Assembly (NCBI GenBank): GCA_021796055.1
Contig: JAJYOS010000086.1
Location: forward strand, 1 to 12,514
From: Bacteroidota bacterium
GTDB taxonomy: Bacteria; Bacteroidota; Kryptoniia; Kryptoniales; JAKASW01
DNA length: 12,514 nt
Direction of reading: 5' to 3'
Of this stretch, positions 9,364 through 12,514 are shown piece by piece; the first letter of the stretch is position 1; each line of letters opens with the position of its first letter. A model generated the notes under the pieces. It saw nothing but the letters and a program-made list of their open reading frames with translations, was not told the origin of the DNA and ran no database searches. A program made the translations under genes and the position numbers.

Positions 9364-9392
9364 AAATTAAGAAACCGGACTACGTTAATCAA
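9364..9392 (-). promoter_or_regulatory. Candidate promoter for the nadE operon
   Basis: On the minus strand TTGATT (9392-9387) is separated by 17 bp from TAATTT (9369-9364). A start near 9357 would leave an untranslated leader of about 120 nt before nadE. The match is moderate in an AT-leaning stretch, so this is only a candidate; a closer promoter in 9240-9300 cannot be excluded. Confidence 0.3.
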
Positions 9393-9497
9393 TGAGAGGT
9401 TACAGCGAGACCCAACGGAAGAGGGCATGAGGCAAACAAGAGAAGAGAGCCACTTCTGAATACCGCCCTTAGCAGAGACATAGGTGTGAAAAAGGCG

Positions 9498-9522
9498 AGG
9501 CTCGGCAGATTTTGCCGAGCCT
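9498..9522 (-). terminator. Rho-independent terminator of the DUF4402 gene
   Basis: A perfect 10-bp stem, AGGCTCGGCA (9498-9507) with TGCCGAGCCT (9513-9522), and a five-base loop. Read on the minus strand it is followed by CGCCTTTTTC, giving a T-run just after the hairpin. It lies about 46 bp beyond the stop of the minus-strand gene ending at 9569, where a terminator is expected, and isolates that gene from nadE. Confidence 0.8.
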
Positions 9523-9568
9523 TGTTACCATCTGGTATTCCGGTACAGGAGGAGGAAGAACTAAAATC

Positions 9569-10072
9569 TCAATTGTACGCGACGCTTAACGTAAATGTCC
9601 CGTTATATGAGCCCGGAGGTTGATTCGCCGGGACCGAGCCCACACTTCCACCGAGCCAAAAATAGAAATTGGCAACTGAATAATTCGCTCCTCCCAACGT
9701 GATCGAGGCACCGCTGCTGATGGACGGCGCCGATGCTTGGCTCGCAGAACTGGAATCCCCAATCACCGTGGAGGCGAAAGTCAGCGATCCACCATTTGAC
9801 CCGATAAGGGACACGGGCAAATAAGTAACGCTTATACTTGAGCTGCCGTTACCGGTCAGAGTAAACATAATCGGGCTGGTCGATGCGGAAACAGCTGCCG
9901 GGGTTGTCCCTGCCACCATTGTGCCCAGGTTTAACGTCGCGGTGCTAACCGTTAGAGTGATACCTTTAATAACCTCACCATTTATAGATACGCCCGCGCT
10001 GGCGGTGTTTTGAGCTGACGCCAAACCGAATGTCCCGAGTAGTATCGCCGCCGCCAAAATAATTCTTTTCAT
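9569..10072 (-). CDS. Exported DUF4402-type protein
   Basis: A 167-residue protein starting at ATG 10072 with a textbook signal peptide, MKRIILAAAILLGTFGLASA/Q (cleavage near residue 20). The mature part is rich in Ser, Thr, Gly, Ala and Val and poor in charged residues, with an all-beta look: VSINGEVIKGITLTVSTATLNLGTM, a central GSSSISVTYLP, and an ending PPGSYNGTFTLSVAYN. The pattern 'I-x-G-x-V-x-x-x-I-x-L-x-x-x-x-x-L-x-F/L-G-x-M/I ... G-x-Y-x-G-x-F-x-x-x-V-x-Y' is that of DUF4402 proteins, which resemble pilin- or spore-coat-like beta-sandwich domains. Probably a secreted or surface structural protein; the actual function is unknown. It has its own intergenic region and terminator, so it is likely a single-gene unit. 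AGGA lies a little far upstream of the ATG. Confidence 0.82.
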   Translation of the reverse strand: MKRIILAAAILLGTFGLASAQNTASAGVSINGEVIKGITLTVSTATLNLGTMVAGTTPAAVSASTSPIMFTLTGNGSSSISVTYLPVSLIGSNGGSLTFASTVIGDSSSASQASAPSISSGASITLGGANYSVANFYFWLGGSVGSVPANQPPGSYNGTFTLSVAYN

Positions 10073-10421
10073 TTGATAACCGATCCTGCATTTTAAAGAG
10101 AGTCTGCTGATTCTAGCCAGACCCGTTTTATCTGTAACATTAACTCACTTTTTGTGAACATACTATAAATCAACAACAGGCATGCCGCGACCAAAACCTC
10201 GAAAACAACTGAGAAAATGTGTTTTGAAGTAGCAGCCCGCGCACGCGTTACGAATTAGTAACACATAGTAACAAAAGGTTAACATCACCTCTTCCAGCTC
10301 ATCAATGGGGGAAAAGACCAATCCAGGATCAGCCCCACAAAAAGAATCGGAAGCTTCACACAATATTCATTCCAATTTCACACTACTTCGTTTAATTGGA
10401 GGTGATGAAGGAAGGAACAGA
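10073..10421. other. Divergent intergenic region with phased GTAAC repeats
   Basis: This stretch separates the DUF4402 gene (minus) from the glycosyltransferase (plus) and should hold both promoters. A small inverted repeat TCAC-ttttt-GTGA lies at 10145-10157. A cluster GTTAC (10247), GTAAC (10258), GTAAC (10268), GTTAAC (10278) is spaced 10-11 bp, and one more GTAAC lies at 10134. TATAAA near 10162 could be a plus-strand -10 element, but its -35 partner is poor. Positions 10305-10421 are open in the glycosyltransferase frame but are judged to be leader, not coding. Confidence 0.5.
10247..10283. repeat. Helically phased GTAAC/GTTAC cluster, candidate operator
   Basis: Four related pentamers begin at 10247 (GTTAC, inverted), 10258 (GTAAC), 10268 (GTAAC) and 10278 (GTTAAC, readable on both strands). 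Start spacings of 11, 10 and 10 bp place them on one face of the helix. The first pair forms an inverted repeat with a 6-bp spacer. This is a plausible binding array for a regulator of either flanking gene, but no protein is known for it. Confidence 0.35.
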
Positions 10422-11564
10422 ATGTGGGAACTAGCGGCTATCTTGGTGGGATTGGGATTGACTTACTATCTTGCAACTCTATCGGCGACGATCTTCAAAA
10501 TCTATTTCACGAAGAAGAGGAAGACTAGCGGAAATGAAAATTTCCTTCCTCCGATTTCCATTTTGAAACCTGTAAACGGAATTGACGCGGACCTTCTTCA
10601 AAACCTGCTGTCATTTGTTAACCAGGATTATCCGAACTACGAGATTATCATCGGAGTACAATCACACACGGATCCCGCAATCGGACTTGTGAGAAAATTA
10701 CGGACTGATTTCCCCAATAAGAAAATCAAATACGCCGTCAGTGAACAGCTACTAGGATATAATCCAAAGGTGAACAATCTCTACGGAATGCTTCCCCTGG
10801 CCGAAAATGATTTCATGGTTATAAGCGATAGCAATGTGAACGCCGACGCAAATTACCTGAGAGAAAACATAAAGTATTTTCGCGATGAGAATGTCGGTCT
10901 CGTCACGAATTTGATAAAAGGGATAGGTGGACAGAGCGTAGGGGCCCTGTTCGAGAATCTGCACCTCAATTCATTCGTGATTGGAAACATCAGTCTCCTC
11001 GACCTGGCAGAGCGAGAAATCGTCGTCGGCAAATCCATTTTCTTCAGAAAGTCGCAGTTCGACCGTCTGGGTGGAATCATGGAATTGAGGAACTACCTCG
11101 CGGAAGATTACCTGATGGGAATGATGTATAAGAAGAACGGTTACCGCGTCATTGTTTCGCCGCTGACCATAAGCACAACCAATCACTCATGGAATTTCAA
11201 TAAATTCCTGAATCGTCACACCAGATGGGCGCAGCTGAGATGGAACCTAAACAAGCCCGCTTATATCGGCGAACTGCTTATGAATTTTCCGCTGTGGTCA
11301 TTGATATTCGCAGCCATCTCAGGATTCTCGTATGAAACTTCACTAGTGACCGCTCTTTGCTGGGCCGCGAAAATTTCAGGCGACGCGTTTTTGAACGCCG
11401 CCCTCTCGACAGGGATTGGAATCAATCAGTGCCTCGCCGCTCCCATAAAGGACATCGTCATCGCCTTACTCTGGCCCGTTCCACTTATCAATAGAAAGAC
11501 TAACTGGCGCGGAAATCCGGTGAGGATAACTCATAAAACGCTCTTGCTTCCGTCGAACAATTAG
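10422..11564 (+). CDS. GT21-like membrane glycosyltransferase (ceramide glucosyltransferase/HpnI type)
   Basis: From ATG 10422 the protein has 380 residues. An N-terminal membrane helix (about 2-28) precedes a cytoplasmic GT-A domain beginning PPISILKPVNGIDADLLQNL (43-62) with NQDYPNYEIIIGVQ. The catalytic residues of the ceramide-glucosyltransferase family are in place: D84 (SHTDPA), D136 (ISDSNV), D229 (AEDYLMG) and RxxRW at 265-269 (RHTRW). One or more hydrophobic segments follow (about 288-355). Relatives transfer a sugar from a nucleotide sugar to a lipid such as ceramide or a hopanoid; no hopanoid gene is seen nearby, so the acceptor is open. An upstream in-frame ATG at 10305 would add 39 polar residues but has no ribosome binding site, whereas 10422 has AAGGA at good spacing and starts at the helix. 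It converges with the GT-B gene on the right. Confidence 0.87.
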   Translation: MWELAAILVGLGLTYYLATLSATIFKIYFTKKRKTSGNENFLPPISILKPVNGIDADLLQNLLSFVNQDYPNYEIIIGVQSHTDPAIGLVRKLRTDFPNKKIKYAVSEQLLGYNPKVNNLYGMLPLAENDFMVISDSNVNADANYLRENIKYFRDENVGLVTNLIKGIGGQSVGALFENLHLNSFVIGNISLLDLAEREIVVGKSIFFRKSQFDRLGGIMELRNYLAEDYLMGMMYKKNGYRVIVSPLTISTTNHSWNFNKFLNRHTRWAQLRWNLNKPAYIGELLMNFPLWSLIFAAISGFSYETSLVTALCWAAKISGDAFLNAALSTGIGINQCLAAPIKDIVIALLWPVPLINRKTNWRGNPVRITHKTLLLPSNN

Positions 11565-11579
11565 CGCAACAAAACCGGG

Positions 11580-11598
11580 GTACTCTGGCGAGAGGTAC
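11580..11598. terminator. Weak hairpin between convergent glycosyltransferase genes
   Basis: GTAC-TCT-ggcg-AGAG-GTAC forms an imperfect stem with a one-base bulge. On the minus strand it is followed after a short GC-rich stretch by TTTTGTT, so it could terminate the gene ending at 11658. On the plus strand no T-run follows. It is weak. Confidence 0.25.
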
Positions 11599-11657
11599 AA
11601 GAAATTTCGTCTCCTTCCTCCACACCTCATTTGACACAAAGTCCCTTTCCAGCGCGC

Positions 11658-12514
11658 TTATTCTCCGCCAACGACAAGTTCATGTATGTCAAACGCGCCT
11701 GTCTTCGGAAGATTACGGTATCCCATCTCCGCGAGCGAAAGTAGCCTTTCGTTCGTTCGATTTTCTGCCAGCCATTTCGGGAATCCGGAGATCTCCGGTA
11801 GATCGACCGCACATCCGTTGTCAATGAGGTACTCCCGATTTCCCGCTTCGTGGGCACCGATAGGTGGAAGGAACAACATCGGTATACCGAGCGCCGCATA
11901 GAAGACCATTTCGCTCGGCTTGGTTATAACAAGATCGGTTGACTTGAGTGCCTCATTGAACAGATCGAAGGAGTGGAAAATATCTCTGTCGAAGATTATT
12001 TGAACCTGCTCCGAGTCATAGAGACCATACCTATTAAACAAACGCTCCACGTCGGCGAAGACTTTGTCATTGTCGCCGCATGACACAACGAGGCGAAGGC
12101 TTCCATCCTTGATTTGGTCGAACATCGACTTAACCAGCTCCTCGAAGGCATTGAAGTACGCGCCGGACCCGCTAAACGGAAACATTATCGAAAGCGGGGC
12201 TTGGGAATCACGCCGAAGTCGGCCCTTTCTCGCGTCCAGAGTCGAGACGAGAGTGTGCATGTCCTTCGCTCCCGTGTCGGCGACAGGAAGCGGGAACCCC
12301 GTCACGTGTATCCGTTCGGGGCGAACCCCGTAAGAAACAAGCCTGTCGGCTGACTTCGAGATCGGGACCATGTACTCGATGCTCCCTGCTTTCGGATCGA
12401 CCGGCACCCACACCCTGTGGAAATCAGTGTCACAGAGGAGAAGGAAATTCTTTCCTGGATATTTCCGGTAGACGGAAAACATTGCGTGTAGATAGAATGT
12501 GTGGAGAAGTGAAG
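11658..12514 (-). CDS. GT-B glycosyltransferase resembling MGDG synthase/MurG, N-terminus cut by window edge
   Basis: The frame is open from the right edge down to the stop at 11658, about 285 codons. The methionine at 12482 is probably internal, because the codons before it (HTFYLHAMFSVYRK) continue the fold. The visible part holds the end of an N-terminal GT-B domain (LLLCDTDFHRVWVP, then YMVPISKSADRLVSYGV and ERIHVTGFPLP), a linker, and a C-terminal nucleotide-sugar-binding domain starting LSIMFPFSGSGAYF. It ends with the MurG/MGDG-synthase-like block STDLVITKPSEMVFYAALG and IPMLFLPPIGAHEAGNREYL. Members of this superfamily transfer a hexose or N-acetylhexosamine to lipid acceptors. The glycine-rich loop normally near the N-terminus lies off the window, so donor and acceptor cannot be judged. 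It converges with the GT21-like gene. Confidence 0.75.
   Translation of the reverse strand, partial: SLLHTFYLHAMFSVYRKYPGKNFLLLCDTDFHRVWVPVDPKAGSIEYMVPISKSADRLVSYGVRPERIHVTGFPLPVADTGAKDMHTLVSTLDARKGRLRRDSQAPLSIMFPFSGSGAYFNAFEELVKSMFDQIKDGSLRLVVSCGDNDKVFADVERLFNRYGLYDSEQVQIIFDRDIFHSFDLFNEALKSTDLVITKPSEMVFYAALGIPMLFLPPIGAHEAGNREYLIDNGCAVDLPEISGFPKWLAENRTNERLLSLAEMGYRNLPKTGAFDIHELVVGGE

Larger units (their letters stand above)
9237..9568. other. Non-coding stretch upstream of nadE
   Basis: No convincing coding frame is seen in these 332 bp. They hold, left to right, the nadE leader, a 7-bp inverted repeat TGCAATC/GATTGCA (9336-9342 and 9358-9364), a candidate minus-strand promoter, about 100 bp without recognisable structure, and the strong hairpin terminator of the DUF4402 gene. 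A riboswitch or small RNA in the nadE leader is possible, but I recognise no known class. Confidence 0.6.

Noticed and set aside
9237..9480. Known riboswitch (for example NAD+ or c-di-GMP class) upstream of nadE
   Set aside because: I could not match any conserved core of these classes; only one plain inverted repeat is present.
10145..10157. TCAC-ttttt-GTGA as a CRP/FNR-type site
   Set aside because: The half-sites are in the opposite order to TGTGA-N6-TCACA and the spacer is an A/T run; a small hairpin or chance is as likely.
10305..10421. N-terminal extension of the GT21-like protein from ATG 10305
   Set aside because: No ribosome binding site, polar composition unlike the family, and a better ATG with AAGGA right before the membrane helix at 10422.

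Overview
The window carries ten protein genes and one tRNA gene, tightly packed and of intermediate GC. No phage, insertion sequence, CRISPR or plasmid gene is visible. The gene set suggests a bacterium of the Fibrobacteres-Chlorobi-Bacteroidetes (FCB) group, possibly Ignavibacteria-like. The pointers are a cytoplasmic GH57 glucanase, a DUF4402 secreted protein, a LiaF/toast-rack-like secreted protein behind an ECF sigma factor, a Bacteroidetes-sized inositol-phosphate synthase and often weak Shine-Dalgarno sequences. The lineage is inferred from protein resemblance only.

Layout. Positions 1-385 (minus) hold the N-terminal part of an SRPBCC-family protein cut by the window edge. A tRNA-Thr(CGU) with encoded CCA and a good sigma-70-type promoter lies at 593-667 (minus). 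Diverging from it, rimO and a GH57 alpha-glucan hydrolase form a translationally overlapped pair (800-4197, plus). This pair runs tail-to-tail into a six-gene minus-strand unit, which reads in transcription order nadE, rsmI, a CDP-alcohol phosphatidyltransferase, myo-inositol-1-phosphate synthase, an ECF sigma factor and a secreted toast-rack-like protein (9236 down to 4191). Junctions in this unit are overlaps or a 14-bp gap, so it looks like one operon. Upstream lie about 330 bp of non-coding DNA with one strong hairpin terminator. Next come a single-gene DUF4402 exported protein (9569-10072, minus), a divergent intergenic region with helically phased GTAAC repeats, a GT21-like (ceramide glucosyltransferase/HpnI-type) membrane glycosyltransferase (plus), and a convergent MurG/MGDG-synthase-like GT-B glycosyltransferase cut by the right edge.

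How the genes may work together. The clearest theme is envelope lipid chemistry. The inositol-phosphate synthase and CDP-alcohol phosphatidyltransferase overlap by 41 bp and together could make a phosphatidylinositol-type lipid from glucose-6-phosphate and CDP-diacylglycerol. The same operon carries an ECF sigma factor directly followed by an exported toast-rack-like protein instead of an obvious anti-sigma factor. The two glycosyltransferases at the right resemble lipid-headgroup glycosyltransferases. RimO and RsmI are ribosome-modifying housekeeping enzymes, and NadE makes the NAD that the inositol-phosphate synthase needs as a bound cofactor. The link from inositol lipid to sigma factor to exported sensor is an inference from gene order, not proven.
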